Assembly: GCF_031582965.1 (NCBI RefSeq)
Contig: NZ_CP134049.1
Location: 1,922,001 to 1,986,000, forward strand
Source of the DNA: Bacillus sp. NEB1478
GTDB taxonomy: Bacteria > Bacillota > Bacilli > Bacillales > Fictibacillaceae
Length of the DNA: 64,000 nt
Direction: 5' to 3'
A model generated the notes under the pieces. The model was not told where the DNA came from. It ran no database searches and was given only the letters and a program-made list of their open reading frames with translations. Each line of letters begins with the position of its first letter. Positions within the stretch are counted from its first letter, which is position 1. The position numbers and the translations under genes were made by a program. This document shows, piece after piece, positions 19,646 to 28,487 of this stretch.

Positions 19646-21190
19646 TCAATTTAAGTTTATCTTTTTTAGCGGCTTTTTCGCGGGTCCTTCAACTACTGCT
19701 CCATCATAGGTAAAACGAGATCCATGGCATGGACAGTCCCAAGTACGATCACCACTGTTCCATTCAACTTCACAACCTAAATGAGTACATTTCGTATCGA
19801 CTATGTGAAGTTCTCCATTAGCATCTCGAAAACCGCCGCATCTTTCTCCTTCTAAGGTTACTGAACCGCCTTCTCCCTTTTTAAGACTTTGTGGATGTTT
19901 GGCTGGTTTATCCAATTTACCTGACACAAAGTGTTTTGCTACATCAGCATTTTCTTTTATAAACTGTTTCAGATCTGATGGATCAGCTTGAAAACGTTGT
20001 GGTTTATATAATTCGGCATACTCATTTTCCCGATCTAAAATATAATCGCGAATAATATGGGCAGCTAAAGTTCCTGTTGTCATTCCCCATTTTTTAAATC
20101 CTGTAGCCACGAAAATATGATCATGTTTATGAGTGAGTTTTCCGATAAAAGGTACTTTATCGAGAGTTATGAGATCTTGTGCAGACCAGCGAGATAATAC
20201 TCTTTCTACATTTAATGTTTTCTTGGCTTCTTTTAATAATGCCTCATAATGGAGGTGAGTCGGAATACCTTGCCCGGTTTGATGACTTTCGCCGCCTATG
20301 AGTACAATTTTTTCACCATCTTGTAATATGGTTCGATACGAGCGGACTGTATCATCAACACTTAAATACATCCCTTCAGGAAATTTATCTTTCGTTTTAA
20401 CCGCTAAGACATAAGAACGTTCTGCCATCATTCTAGTGAAATAAAAGCCCATTCCATCAAAAAAAGGAAAGTGAGTGCAGCAAACAACGAAGTTAGCTTT
20501 TATTTCATGACCATTTTCGGTTATAACAGTCGCTTTTTTATCACTTTTGCTTTCTTGTATATCTGCTGCGGTAGTGTTTTCATACATTTTTACTCCAAGG
20601 TTTTCTAGTTCATTTACTAATGCTGTTAAATATTTTAGCGGGTGAAAATGTGCCTGGTTCCTCATAACGAGAGCTTTTTTATGTTGAATATCAAATGGAA
20701 TGTTTTTAATTAAATCTCCATCTATCTCCAAATGTTCATATGCTAATGCTTCTTTTTCTAATTTTTTTACACCTTCTTCGGTATCGGCATAAAGATAAGC
20801 ATCGTGAGGTTCATAGTTGCAATGTATGTTCTTTTCCTTAACCAGATCATGAATAAATCGACCAGCAAATTCATTGGATTGATAATATTTTTTCGCTCGG
20901 TCAATGCCGAGATGTGTGATGAGTTTACTGTAAATAAGACCATGCTGGGACGTAATTTTTGCCGTTGTATGTCCGGTTGTCCCGTTCATGATTTTCCCAG
21001 CATCGATCAGAATGACTTTCCGACCTTCTTTTGCAAGTAAATAAGCGGTTGTAATTCCTGAAATTCCAGCACCTACAACCACTACTTCTGATTCTTCATT
21101 TCTGGTTACTGATTGATATTTCGGCATTTCAATGTTTTGTCTCCATAAAGGTTCAGGAAATTGCGGTAAAACTTGATCATCGTGATTCAA
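19646..21190 (-). CDS. FAD-dependent oxidoreductase with C-terminal Rieske domain (YhfW-like)
   Basis: The 514-residue protein has an N-terminal DAO-type FAD domain (VVVVGAGISGITTAYLLAKEG at residues about 35-55) and a C-terminal Rieske 2Fe-2S domain with ligands in CTHLGC and CPCHGS. The architecture and length fit B. subtilis YhfW. The reaction is not known. The start is TTG at 21190, because AGGAGG lies nine bases upstream and no ATG is well placed. It is a single gene between its own terminator and the next gene's. Confidence 0.88.
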   Translation of the reverse strand: MNHDDQVLPQFPEPLWRQNIEMPKYQSVTRNEESEVVVVGAGISGITTAYLLAKEGRKVILIDAGKIMNGTTGHTTAKITSQHGLIYSKLITHLGIDRAKKYYQSNEFAGRFIHDLVKEKNIHCNYEPHDAYLYADTEEGVKKLEKEALAYEHLEIDGDLIKNIPFDIQHKKALVMRNQAHFHPLKYLTALVNELENLGVKMYENTTAADIQESKSDKKATVITENGHEIKANFVVCCTHFPFFDGMGFYFTRMMAERSYVLAVKTKDKFPEGMYLSVDDTVRSYRTILQDGEKIVLIGGESHQTGQGIPTHLHYEALLKEAKKTLNVERVLSRWSAQDLITLDKVPFIGKLTHKHDHIFVATGFKKWGMTTGTLAAHIIRDYILDRENEYAELYKPQRFQADPSDLKQFIKENADVAKHFVSGKLDKPAKHPQSLKKGEGGSVTLEGERCGGFRDANGELHIVDTKCTHLGCEVEWNSGDRTWDCPCHGSRFTYDGAVVEGPAKKPLKKINLN

Positions 21191-21269
21191 AACAAAAGAC
21201 CTCCTACTTTTTCACCTTATTTCTTCTCCATTATTCCCTAGAGGTATATGAAACAATCAAAAAAAGAAA

Positions 21270-21292
21270 AACAGGCTAAAAATCAGCCTGTT
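21270..21292 (-). terminator. Intrinsic terminator after the ABC-F gene
   Basis: AACAGGCT and AGCCTGTT form the stem, with an A-rich plus-strand flank giving the U-tract of the minus transcript. Confidence 0.8.
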
Positions 21293-21301
21293 CTAGTGGG
21301 C

Positions 21302-22918
21302 TTATTCTGTTCGTTTTTGAAGTGCGTAACTGAAGTTGCCTGTGTAGTTATCTAAATGTCCGTCTTCTAACCAAATGGTCCGTTCAAATAACTTATTCAT
21401 AAAATAGCGGTCATGTGTAACTGCTAGGATGGTACCATTAAATTCCTCAAGTGCTGATTCCAGCGCTTCACGAGATTCAATATCTAAATGATTTGTAGGT
21501 TCATCGAGAATGAGAAAGTTAAATCCTTCGTAAACAAGCTGAGCAAGTCTTAGTCGTGTTCGCTCTCCTCCGCTTAAATCTGCCCCTTTTTTATAAACAG
21601 CTGGACCGTAAAATAAGAATTTAGCAAGATGATGTCTCGCTTCTCCATCTTCCATAACTACTTTATCTTTAAAAATATCTAGAACTGATAAATTAGGAGG
21701 TGCATCAAGTCCTTTTTGTGACAAGTAGCCGATTGAAACGGAAGGTCCGAGTTTTATATGTCCGTTATTTACTGAGCCATCTTGCAGCATTTTAATTAGT
21801 GTTGTTTTTCCAGTTCCATTTTTTCCGACTAAAGCAATCTTCTCGCCAAATCTGATTTGAAGATTAATATTATTAAAAAGGATTCGGTCTTCTATTTGTT
21901 TAGTAACTTCTTCAAGAATGACGACATCTTGCCCGCTTCTTTTATTAACATTAAATTCGAAAGCTGCCTTTTTCTTATCGAGCAAAGGCCGTTTCATATT
22001 TTGAATACGATGCAAAGCTTTCTCCATATTTCTTGCTCTGCGAAAGAATTTTTCATTCCCAGAACGTGCTCCCCATTCTCTGAGCTGTTTAATAGATTCC
22101 TTGATTTTCTTGACTTTCTTCTGCTGTTCTTGGTATTTTTCGAATTCCAATAAAAGGTTTTTTTCTTTTTCCTTTATGAACTGTGAATAGGAACAACTGT
22201 AAGTAATGCATTCACCTTCATCAATATCGATTGTTTTGGTCGTTACTTGATCTAAGAAATATCGATCATGACTGATGATCAGAACTGCACCTTTATATTT
22301 TTGCAAGTAATTTTCCAACCAGTTTATCGTATCGACATCAAGATGGTTAGTAGGTTCATCGAGAAGAAGCAATTCAGGTTCTTTTAGCAGAAGACATGCT
22401 AACCCAACCTTTGTTTGTTCCCCTCCGCTTATATCTTTGAATAATTGATTGGACAAATGAGAGATTCCAAGGCCGCTCATTACACCGTTTATCTTGGAGT
22501 CAATAGCATATCCGCCTAAATCTTCATAGGTTTCTTGCAGTTTATATAATTTGTTTAAATTTTTCTCCAGTTTGTCTGATTGTGTTGGATCACTTATTAA
22601 TAAAGTTACCTTTTGTATGTTTTGTTCGATTTCCCTTAATTGTTGGAAGGCAGCAGCAACTGTTTCATAAACAGTTGATTGCGGGTCGCAGTCCGGTATT
22701 TGTACAAGATATCCGACTCTAGCTTCTTTTTTAATAAAAATTGATCCTGAATCAGGTTGATCTGTTCCACTGATTAATTTAAACAACGTGGTTTTTCCGG
22801 AGCCATTTCGGCCAACGATTCCTATTCGGTCAGTTTCATGAATTTCAAAAGAAAGATTTTTTAGTATTTCATTTCCGCCGTACATTTTTTTTGTATTTTG
22901 AACAGTGCATATAATCAT
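21302..22918 (-). CDS. ABC-F family ATPase, putative ribosome-protection protein
   Basis: The 538-residue soluble protein carries two ABC ATPase domains with no membrane segments. Domain 1 has GRNGSGKTT, ISGGEQTK and LLLLDEPTNHLD; domain 2 has GKNGTGKTT, LSGGERTR and FLILDEPTNHLD. Between them is a charged helical linker (residues about 240-300) that in ABC-F proteins reaches into the ribosomal exit or peptidyl-transferase site. It does not match the housekeeping YkpA, YfmR or YdiF closely to my eye, and the attenuator leader upstream suggests an antibiotic-inducible member. The ATG at 22918 follows AAGGAGAA; a start 21 codons earlier would lie inside the attenuator and is rejected. Confidence 0.85.
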   Translation of the reverse strand: MIICTVQNTKKMYGGNEILKNLSFEIHETDRIGIVGRNGSGKTTLFKLISGTDQPDSGSIFIKKEARVGYLVQIPDCDPQSTVYETVAAAFQQLREIEQNIQKVTLLISDPTQSDKLEKNLNKLYKLQETYEDLGGYAIDSKINGVMSGLGISHLSNQLFKDISGGEQTKVGLACLLLKEPELLLLDEPTNHLDVDTINWLENYLQKYKGAVLIISHDRYFLDQVTTKTIDIDEGECITYSCSYSQFIKEKEKNLLLEFEKYQEQQKKVKKIKESIKQLREWGARSGNEKFFRRARNMEKALHRIQNMKRPLLDKKKAAFEFNVNKRSGQDVVILEEVTKQIEDRILFNNINLQIRFGEKIALVGKNGTGKTTLIKMLQDGSVNNGHIKLGPSVSIGYLSQKGLDAPPNLSVLDIFKDKVVMEDGEARHHLAKFLFYGPAVYKKGADLSGGERTRLRLAQLVYEGFNFLILDEPTNHLDIESREALESALEEFNGTILAVTHDRYFMNKLFERTIWLEDGHLDNYTGNFSYALQKRTE

Positions 22919-22964
22919 TTTTATGTTCTCCTTAATTATTATTTCCACTGTCCTTTTCCTGCAT

Positions 22965-23002
22965 AAAAAACCCGTGAGCATATAACTTAGCCCACGGGTT
23001 TT
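22965..23002 (-). terminator. Leader attenuator upstream of the ABC-F gene
   Basis: On the minus strand AAAACCCGTGGGC pairs with GCTCACGGGTTTT (13 bp with one wobble) around a ten-base loop and is followed by a six-T run. It lies 47 bases before the ABC-F start and after a leader ORF, so it would stop transcription before the gene unless disrupted. Confidence 0.85.
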
Positions 23003-23035
23003 CAGTCTAAATGAAAAAGGATAGGGTAAGGTCGC

Positions 23036-23155
23036 TTATCGATGTGAACTATTAAAATAACTGATTTTGGACAGACTAATCCAATTTTGAGAAAATACGT
23101 AAGTAATCGATCTGAAAACTACTAACCAGTTAAATAGTTGTACACCATTAAGCAT
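23036..23155 (-). CDS. Leader peptide ORF (39 residues) of the ABC-F gene
   Basis: A 39-codon ORF starting MLNGVQLFNWLVVF is preceded by an excellent AAAGGAGGTG ribosome site with eight-base spacing. It lies between a consensus-like promoter and the attenuator hairpin, the layout of ribosome-mediated attenuation known for vmlR, bmrCD and erm genes. Drug-stalled or slowed ribosomes on it would be expected to favour readthrough into the ABC-F gene. The protein itself has no recognisable domain and a hydrophobic first half. It was read from sequence directly; homologues are not known to me. Confidence 0.75.
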   Translation of the reverse strand: MLNGVQLFNWLVVFRSITYVFSQNWISLSKISYFNSSHR

Positions 23156-23200
23156 TCCTTACACCTCCTTTAATTAGATTTAATAAATAATTTCCATTTT

Positions 23201-23229
23201 ATTATATGACAGAATATTCAGTTGTGCAA
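23201..23229 (-). promoter_or_regulatory. Sigma-A promoter of the ABC-F leader
   Basis: On the minus strand TTGCAC (23229-23224), a 17-base spacer and TATAAT (23206-23201) form a near-consensus promoter. Start of transcription near 23194 would give a leader of about 275 nt containing the leader ORF and attenuator. Confidence 0.8.
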
Positions 23230-23333
23230 ATCAGGAAAAAAGTTGTAGTTGAATAAATGGAAAAGCAGGTATATTGTAGTTTATGTCGAAATACTTTTAA
23301 AATATTTCTATTATTCTGAAAAGGGTGTGTCAC

Positions 23334-23981
23334 ATGAAAGTTAAATCTAATTACCTAGTAAAATCTAAAGTAAAGTATGTAACAGAAAATATGTCGATTA
23401 GCGAGGCTCGTTTCACTATTATTCAATCGGGCTACCGCTGTATACCAGTATTGGACGAAAAAGAAGAGAAATTTGTAGGCTTGCTTTTTAAAGAGACGAC
23501 ATCCGACTATATTATAGAAAATGTTGGTTCTGTAAAGGACCATGTCAGCAGAATCGTTGAAGAAAAAGATGCTTTTATCCATGAGAATACACCTTATTTT
23601 AAAGTTTTATTCACAATAAGACGTCTTCCTTTTATGGCTGTCGTTGATGATAACCACCAATTCTTAGGAATTATTACCCATTCAAAGGTAATGGATATTT
23701 TGGAAGATTCTTATGGAATTAAAAAAGGCGGCTACTCCTTGACTGTTTCCACGACAGAAGGAAAAGGTTCCCTAAGAAAATTGTTTACGGTCATACCTGA
23801 AGAATACAATTTAGAAGGTGTATTTACACAGGACGCAGGAAAACAATTTCTCCGCAGGGTAGTTATTACGTTTAATGAAAGTGTTTCTCTTAAAGAGATT
23901 GAGTTGTTGGTGCATCGTATTGAAGCAAATGGATTTAAAGTAGCTGATATTGAGGATCTAAGAACTTTTGCAAGTGTTTAA
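23334..23981 (+). CDS. cbpA: CBS-domain cyclic di-AMP binding protein CbpA
   Basis: The 215-residue protein has a CBS pair (residues about 10-130) followed by an ACT-like domain (residues about 140-215, with RRVVITFNESVSLKEIELLVHRIE). This order and length fit CbpA, a cyclic di-AMP binding protein described in Listeria monocytogenes and shared by many Bacilli. The output role is not clear. The start at 23334 is preceded by AAGGGTG; a GTG three codons earlier is too close to it. It is a single gene with its own terminator. Confidence 0.78.
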   Translation: MKVKSNYLVKSKVKYVTENMSISEARFTIIQSGYRCIPVLDEKEEKFVGLLFKETTSDYIIENVGSVKDHVSRIVEEKDAFIHENTPYFKVLFTIRRLPFMAVVDDNHQFLGIITHSKVMDILEDSYGIKKGGYSLTVSTTEGKGSLRKLFTVIPEEYNLEGVFTQDAGKQFLRRVVITFNESVSLKEIELLVHRIEANGFKVADIEDLRTFASV

Positions 23982-23987
23982 ATAGTG

Positions 23988-24018
23988 AAAAGACGTCCTT
24001 ATCAAAAGGGCGTCTTTT
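23988..24018. terminator. Terminator shared by cbpA and the TetR gene
   Basis: AAAAGACGTCC and GGGCGTCTTTT make the stem, followed by TTTTTTG on the plus side and preceded by A residues for the minus-strand tetR gene ending at 24022. Confidence 0.8.
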
Positions 24019-24021
24019 TTG

Positions 24022-24639
24022 TTATTTTATTGATTTAAATCCAGAAATCAAAACTTCTAGCCCCCACTGAAATCTTTGAATCATATCCTGTTCTTTCTCA
24101 GGAGAATGAACGGAAGCTAATAACGGATATTTTTCTGCATCCTTAAAAGATTGCATCTTACTTAAATCGGTTAATTGATCTTGTTCACCAATTTTCACTT
24201 CGTCCATTACAAATGACAAGATGTAATTGTTAAATAGTGAAGCTGCGGATTGAATTTCCTCTTTAGGTATACCCGCCTTTATAAAAAGGCTGTAAACAAA
24301 TTCGATAAGTGATAAACGATTCGGTGTAAATGGCGGTGTAATCATCATGATTTCAGCAGAATCTCTATAAGACAGCAAAACTTCCAAATAATTATTTGCT
24401 ATGACTTTCAACCCTTTATCCCAAGTAAAAGGTTCTCCGGGATAAGATATCTTTTCTGTGATTCTCTCTGCTAACAACTGAAGCAATTCTGATTTGTTTT
24501 TAACATGCCAGTAAATGGATGATGCCTTTATTCCCAGTTGATCAGCTAATTTCCGCATGGATAAGGAATGTATTCCAGATTGATTCAGTAATTTCAGTGC
24601 TGCTTGAATGATATGCTCTTTATCTATTTGAATTTCCAT
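24022..24639 (-). CDS. TetR family regulator with TetR_C-type ligand domain
   Basis: The 205-residue repressor has an N-terminal helix-turn-helix (LSMRKLADQLGIKASSIYWHVKNKSELL, residues about 25-52 overall) and an all-helical ligand-binding domain like that of tetracycline repressor (LSLIEFVYSLFIKAGI, NNYILSFVMDEV). It is divergent from a four-helix membrane protein, and twin operators lie between them. It most likely represses that gene, and perhaps itself, until an unknown ligand binds. Confidence 0.88.
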   Translation of the reverse strand: MEIQIDKEHIIQAALKLLNQSGIHSLSMRKLADQLGIKASSIYWHVKNKSELLQLLAERITEKISYPGEPFTWDKGLKVIANNYLEVLLSYRDSAEIMMITPPFTPNRLSLIEFVYSLFIKAGIPKEEIQSAASLFNNYILSFVMDEVKIGEQDQLTDLSKMQSFKDAEKYPLLASVHSPEKEQDMIQRFQWGLEVLISGFKSIK

Positions 24640-24669
24640 GACTTAAATCGCTCCCAAAACATAATTATA

Positions 24670-24723
24670 TTGACATTATACCATCTTCGGAATAAACTAA
24701 CAGTGTTAGACTAACGGTGTTAG
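24670..24723 (+). promoter_or_regulatory. Promoter with twin TetR-type operators
   Basis: TTGACA (24670-24675), a 17-base spacer and TAAACT (24693-24698) form a promoter for the membrane-protein gene. Two 13-bp palindromes with a single base between, CTAACAGTGTTAG (24697-24709) and CTAACGGTGTTAG (24711-24723), overlap the -10 and start region, which suits repression by the divergent TetR protein. Confidence 0.75.
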
Positions 24724-24747
24724 ATAAATTTTCGGAGGTGTTTTTAT

Positions 24748-25356
24748 ATGCTTTTGTTAATAAATTTAATTGTTATGCCTCTTGTGCTTTTAGGTTTGCT
24801 TGCATTGTTCACTTGGATTGGCAAAAAGAGATCTGTAAAATTTAATCCAAAACAGAAGAATTTATGGTTAATAGCCCATATTTTCTTTGTTATTATTTAT
24901 TTCGGAGGTCTGTTAACCACCCTCTTATTAGCCGTTTCTACCAAATTTACGCAAAGCCGTGAACTCATTTATGCTGCACACCTGTTCATTCAATATTCAG
25001 ACTGGTTTTTAATCATACCAGGTGGAATAGGTACTTTCATAACTGGTATTTGGCTTGCAGTTCGTACACATTGGGGAGCTACAAAGCATTATTGGGTGCT
25101 TGTAAAATGGATTGGGAATGTTGTGGCAATCGTGTTTGGGGCTAATTTTATGAGAATGTGGATTCATGACCATTTTGAGGAAATCTTTTCAAATCCCGTT
25201 CATCCATTAGAAAATTCTTTTTATCTATCTAACTTGCAAGGATTATTTTTGGGGATAACTTTTAGCTTAGTTCTCCTATTATTTTTGGTAGTCATCTCCT
25301 ACGTAAAACCATGGGGAAAAAGAAATCAAAAAAATAAGAAGGATATATCTATATAA
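24748..25356 (+). CDS. Four- to five-helix membrane protein, DUF2269-like
   Basis: The 202-residue protein has membrane segments near residues 3-23, 42-64, 85-105, 122-140 and 165-188, and a basic C-terminal tail. The pattern with HIFFVIIYFGGLLTT and RTHWGATKHYWVLVKW resembles the DUF2269 integral membrane family, which is uncharacterised. A GGAGGTG site precedes the ATG. It is controlled by the divergent TetR regulator and so is probably induced by a small molecule; an efflux or redox role cannot be told apart. Confidence 0.7.
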   Translation: MLLLINLIVMPLVLLGLLALFTWIGKKRSVKFNPKQKNLWLIAHIFFVIIYFGGLLTTLLLAVSTKFTQSRELIYAAHLFIQYSDWFLIIPGGIGTFITGIWLAVRTHWGATKHYWVLVKWIGNVVAIVFGANFMRMWIHDHFEEIFSNPVHPLENSFYLSNLQGLFLGITFSLVLLLFLVVISYVKPWGKRNQKNKKDISI

Positions 25357-25388
25357 AAAAGACGATAGCTCTATTGCTGTCGTCTTTT
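25357..25388. terminator. Bidirectional terminator
   Basis: AAAAGACGATAGC and GCTGTCGTCTTTT form a stem between the convergent membrane-protein and catalase genes. Confidence 0.85.
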
Positions 25389-25404
25389 CATGTTTTGATT
25401 TGAT

Positions 25405-26865
25405 TTATTTTACTTCTTGCGGGATTGATAAACTAAGCCCATTTGCAATTCTCATTCCATAGTCTGGATCTGCTTTATAGAAGTGGCCGATTTGACGTAA
25501 TTTGATATTATCGCTTTCTACCGGTTCCATCGCACCAATGATCGTTGATACAAGACGGTCTTTTTCTTCTTCTGATAAAAGACGGTATAAATCACCAGCC
25601 TGTGTAAAGTGATCGTGGTGGTCATACGAAACACTTTCAGCAACTCCATCAACCGGATATGCCGCTTGTCTGTTTTCGGAAGATTCCATAGGTCCTTCAA
25701 AACTATTAGGTTCATAATAAACTGCAGAACCCCCGTTATGATCAAAACGCATCTGACCATCCCGCTGATAGTTATTCACTTCATTTCGCGAACGATTAAT
25801 TGGCAGGGCTTGATGATTCGCCCCTACACGATACCGATGTGCATCATGATAAGCGAATAATCTGCCTTGCAGCATTTTATCTGGAGATACGTCGATTCCC
25901 GGTACTAATGTGCCAGGTGAAAACGTTGCCTGTTCAACTTCGGCAAAATAATTTTCAGGATTTTTATTTAAAACCATACGTCCCACTTCAATTAGCGGAT
26001 AGTCTTTTTGTGACCAGACCTTAGTAACGTCAAACGGATCAAAACGATACGATTTCGCATCTTCTAGTGGCATAATTTGTACATATAATTTCCAAGCAGG
26101 AAAGTCGCCATTTTTGATTGCATGGAAAAGATCTTCTGTATGATAATCGGGGTTTTCACCTGCTAGTTTAGCAGCGAGTTCGTTTGATAAGTTTTTAACA
26201 CCTTGTTCTGTTTTAAAATGATATTTCACCCAAACTCCATCTCCATCTGCATTAACCCATTTAAATGTATGACTGCCAAAACCATGCATATGGCGGAAAG
26301 TTGCTGGTATACCTCGATCAGACATAAGTATCGTTACTTGATGAAGGGATTCAGGAGATAATGACCAAAAGTCCCAAATTGCGTTCGGGTTTTTCAAGTG
26401 AGTTTGCGGGTGACGTTTTTGAGTATGAATGAAGTCCGGAAATTTAATTGCATCTCGTATGAAGAAAACAGGTGTGTTGTTTCCAACTAAGTCATAGTTC
26501 CCTTCTTCCGTGTAAAATTTCACAGCAAAACCCCGTGGATCACGTACGGTATCTGCTGAGCCATTCTCTCCAGCAACTGTAGAAAAACGAACAAATAATG
26601 GAGTACATTTTCCAACTTCAGATAAAAAGTGAGCTTTTGTATATTTTTTGACGTCATTCGTTACTTCAAAGTATCCATGGGCACCTGCACCTTTTGCATG
26701 TACAACTCGTTCAGGTACTCTTTCCCTATTGAAGTGTGCGAGTTTTTCTAATAGATGAACATCTTGAATTAATGTGGGTCCGCGTGATCCTGCAGTCATT
26801 GAATTCTGGTTATCCCCTACGGGTGCTCCCCAGCTTGTCGTCAAATGCTTCCTTTCATTAGTCAT
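25405..26865 (-). CDS. katA: Catalase (monofunctional, heme)
   Basis: KatA breaks hydrogen peroxide into water and oxygen in the cytosol. The 486-residue protein shows the small-subunit catalase pattern: catalytic histidine in [14 protein letters not shown], asparagine in the [10 protein letters not shown] region, and the heme tyrosine in [14 protein letters not shown]. It opens [20 protein letters not shown], as in the Bacillus vegetative catalase. A GAGGTGA ribosome site precedes the ATG. A Per-box-like site upstream suggests PerR control by peroxide and metal. Confidence 0.97.
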   Translation of the reverse strand: MTNERKHLTTSWGAPVGDNQNSMTAGSRGPTLIQDVHLLEKLAHFNRERVPERVVHAKGAGAHGYFEVTNDVKKYTKAHFLSEVGKCTPLFVRFSTVAGENGSADTVRDPRGFAVKFYTEEGNYDLVGNNTPVFFIRDAIKFPDFIHTQKRHPQTHLKNPNAIWDFWSLSPESLHQVTILMSDRGIPATFRHMHGFGSHTFKWVNADGDGVWVKYHFKTEQGVKNLSNELAAKLAGENPDYHTEDLFHAIKNGDFPAWKLYVQIMPLEDAKSYRFDPFDVTKVWSQKDYPLIEVGRMVLNKNPENYFAEVEQATFSPGTLVPGIDVSPDKMLQGRLFAYHDAHRYRVGANHQALPINRSRNEVNNYQRDGQMRFDHNGGSAVYYEPNSFEGPMESSENRQAAYPVDGVAESVSYDHHDHFTQAGDLYRLLSEEEKDRLVSTIIGAMEPVESDNIKLRQIGHFYKADPDYGMRIANGLSLSIPQEVK

Positions 26866-26905
26866 AAAACGTCACCTCATTAAAATAAATTATTGAACAC
26901 CATTA

Positions 26906-26955
26906 ATGATATCACTTCTCAATGGATAATCAATACTTTTTTATAATTATTATTA
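26906..26955 (-). promoter_or_regulatory. katA promoter with Per-box-like site
   Basis: On the minus strand TTGATT (26933-26928), a 16-base spacer and TATCAT (26911-26906) form a plausible promoter. TTATAATTATTATTA at 26941-26955 matches the Per-box consensus TTATAATNATTATAA at all but one defined position and lies just upstream of the -35. Confidence 0.6.
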
Positions 26956-26999
26956 TATGAAAAATGTTATAAAGTGTCGAATCATGACTTTTAAACATA

Positions 27000-27034
27000 A
27001 ATAGGAGCTGACTTGTTTAAAGTCAGCTCCTATT
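27000..27034 (-). terminator. Strong hairpin downstream of the aro operon
   Basis: AATAGGAGCTGACTT and AAGTCAGCTCCTATT are perfect 15-base arms around a five-base loop. The U-tract is weak, but the position after aroA suits an operon terminator. Confidence 0.7.
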
Positions 27035-27039
27035 GTAAA

Positions 27040-27147
27040 TTATTTTTGCTGTTTATTTAACCATTGTTGATATTGAGTGATTGATTTCCTCTTCAATTGT
27101 TCCCTTATCACAGTGCGTGCGGCTTCCGATCCTATCAATTTTTTCAA
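27040..27147 (-). other. Short open frame after aroA, possible remnant
   Basis: Between aroA and its terminator the minus strand keeps a frame open for about 50 codons into the aroA 3' end; from TTG 27147 it gives 35 residues with GSEAARTVIREQLKRK. The residues look protein-like, but there is no ribosome site and no good start. It may be a decayed gene or chance. Confidence 0.25.
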
Positions 27148-27184
27148 CAGTTTATTTTCATAAACAATAGAAAAACAGCGTTTT

Positions 27185-28471
27185 TTATGAATTCGATAGA
27201 GACTTAAGTTGATCATAAAATGCTGGATAGGATACAGCTACTGCTTCAGGATTTGTTAACCTAGTTTCACCTTTAGCTATGCAAGAAGCAATACTTAGCA
27301 TCATACCAATTCTATGATCACCATAACTGTCAACTCGAGCGCCTTTTAAAGATGTTTTGCCATGAATAATCATTCCGTCTTCCGTTGCCTCTATGTTTGC
27401 ACCCATTTTACTAAGTTCATCAACAACTGTTTGAATTCGATCTGTTTCTTTTACTCTCAACTCATGCGCATCTTGGATAATAGTTTTTCCTATAGCTTGA
27501 GTAGCAGCAAGTGCAATAATTGGTATCTCATCAATTAATCGCGGGATCAAATCACCTTTGATGATCGTGCCTTTTAATTCCGAGGTTTGAATAACAAGGT
27601 CACCATAAGGTTCGGAACTTTCACTGTTTACGTTTTCGAATTGTACCTTTGCCCCCATATTTTCTAATACATCAAGTATTCCTGTTCGGGTAGGATTAAG
27701 ACCAACTTTTTTTAGCGTAATTATACTGTCTGGAATTATCGCCCCGGCAACTAAAAAAAATGCAGCTGATGATATGTCTCCTGGAACTTCGATATGTGTA
27801 CCTTTTAATTGTTGTCCAGCTTTTACTGAAACTGTTAGTCCGTTTTGTTCAACATTACATCCAAAAGCTTCGAGCATACGTTCAGAATGATCTCTTGATT
27901 TTGCAGGTTCTGTCACAGACGTTACCCCTTCTGCATTTAGACCTGCAAGTAAAATAGCTGATTTGACTTGTGCACTGGCGATTTTTGAATGATAATCAAT
28001 CCCTTTAGTGCTGCCGCCTGTAATTTGTAGCGGAACTTTATTTCCTTCGTCATTGCCCTCTATTTTGGCACCCATCTCATTTAGTGGCTGAGTTACTCGA
28101 TTCATGGGTCTTTTGGCGATTGATTCATCTCCAGTTAACACTGATGCAAATGGAGTATTGGATAAAATGCCCATCAAAAGCCTGATGGTAGTCCCTGAAT
28201 TCCCTACGTATAATTCCTCTTTTGATGGCTGTAAGCCTGAAAGCCCTTTTCCTTCTATTGTTACTTGTTCATTCGTTTGTTTTATACGAACACCGAGCTT
28301 TCTGAAACAAGAAATAGTACTTAAACAATCCTCGCCAGTCAAAAAACCGTTAATTGTAGTTGTTCCCTCAGCTATGGATCCGAACATGACAGCACGATGC
28401 GAGATCGATTTATCGCCAGGAACTTTAATTGTACCGTTTAAACTTTTAATGGGATTCAGTTGTTTTTCCAA
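27185..28471 (-). CDS. aroA: 5-enolpyruvylshikimate-3-phosphate synthase
   Basis: This enzyme joins shikimate 3-phosphate and phosphoenolpyruvate in the sixth shikimate step. The 428-residue protein has the family landmarks [10 protein letters not shown] near the N terminus, [22 protein letters not shown] and RVKETDRI. The GNSGTT-type PEP loop resembles class II, glyphosate-tolerant enzymes. It is called aroE in B. subtilis. The start is TTG at 28471 with AAAGGGTGG before it. It follows tyrA by 16 bp and is the last gene of the T-box operon. Confidence 0.96.
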   Translation of the reverse strand: MEKQLNPIKSLNGTIKVPGDKSISHRAVMFGSIAEGTTTINGFLTGEDCLSTISCFRKLGVRIKQTNEQVTIEGKGLSGLQPSKEELYVGNSGTTIRLLMGILSNTPFASVLTGDESIAKRPMNRVTQPLNEMGAKIEGNDEGNKVPLQITGGSTKGIDYHSKIASAQVKSAILLAGLNAEGVTSVTEPAKSRDHSERMLEAFGCNVEQNGLTVSVKAGQQLKGTHIEVPGDISSAAFFLVAGAIIPDSIITLKKVGLNPTRTGILDVLENMGAKVQFENVNSESSEPYGDLVIQTSELKGTIIKGDLIPRLIDEIPIIALAATQAIGKTIIQDAHELRVKETDRIQTVVDELSKMGANIEATEDGMIIHGKTSLKGARVDSYGDHRIGMMLSIASCIAKGETRLTNPEAVAVSYPAFYDQLKSLSNS

Positions 28472-28487
28472 TTGCGGCCACCCTTTC

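Noticed and set aside
21302..22918. Assignment of the ABC-F protein to VmlR or YkpA
   Set aside because: Its sequence does not resemble either closely by memory, and it lacks the charged C-terminal extension of VmlR.
22919..22981. N-terminal extension of the ABC-F protein by 21 residues
   Set aside because: The longer start would fall inside the attenuator stem with no ribosome site, whereas the ATG at 22918 has a good one.
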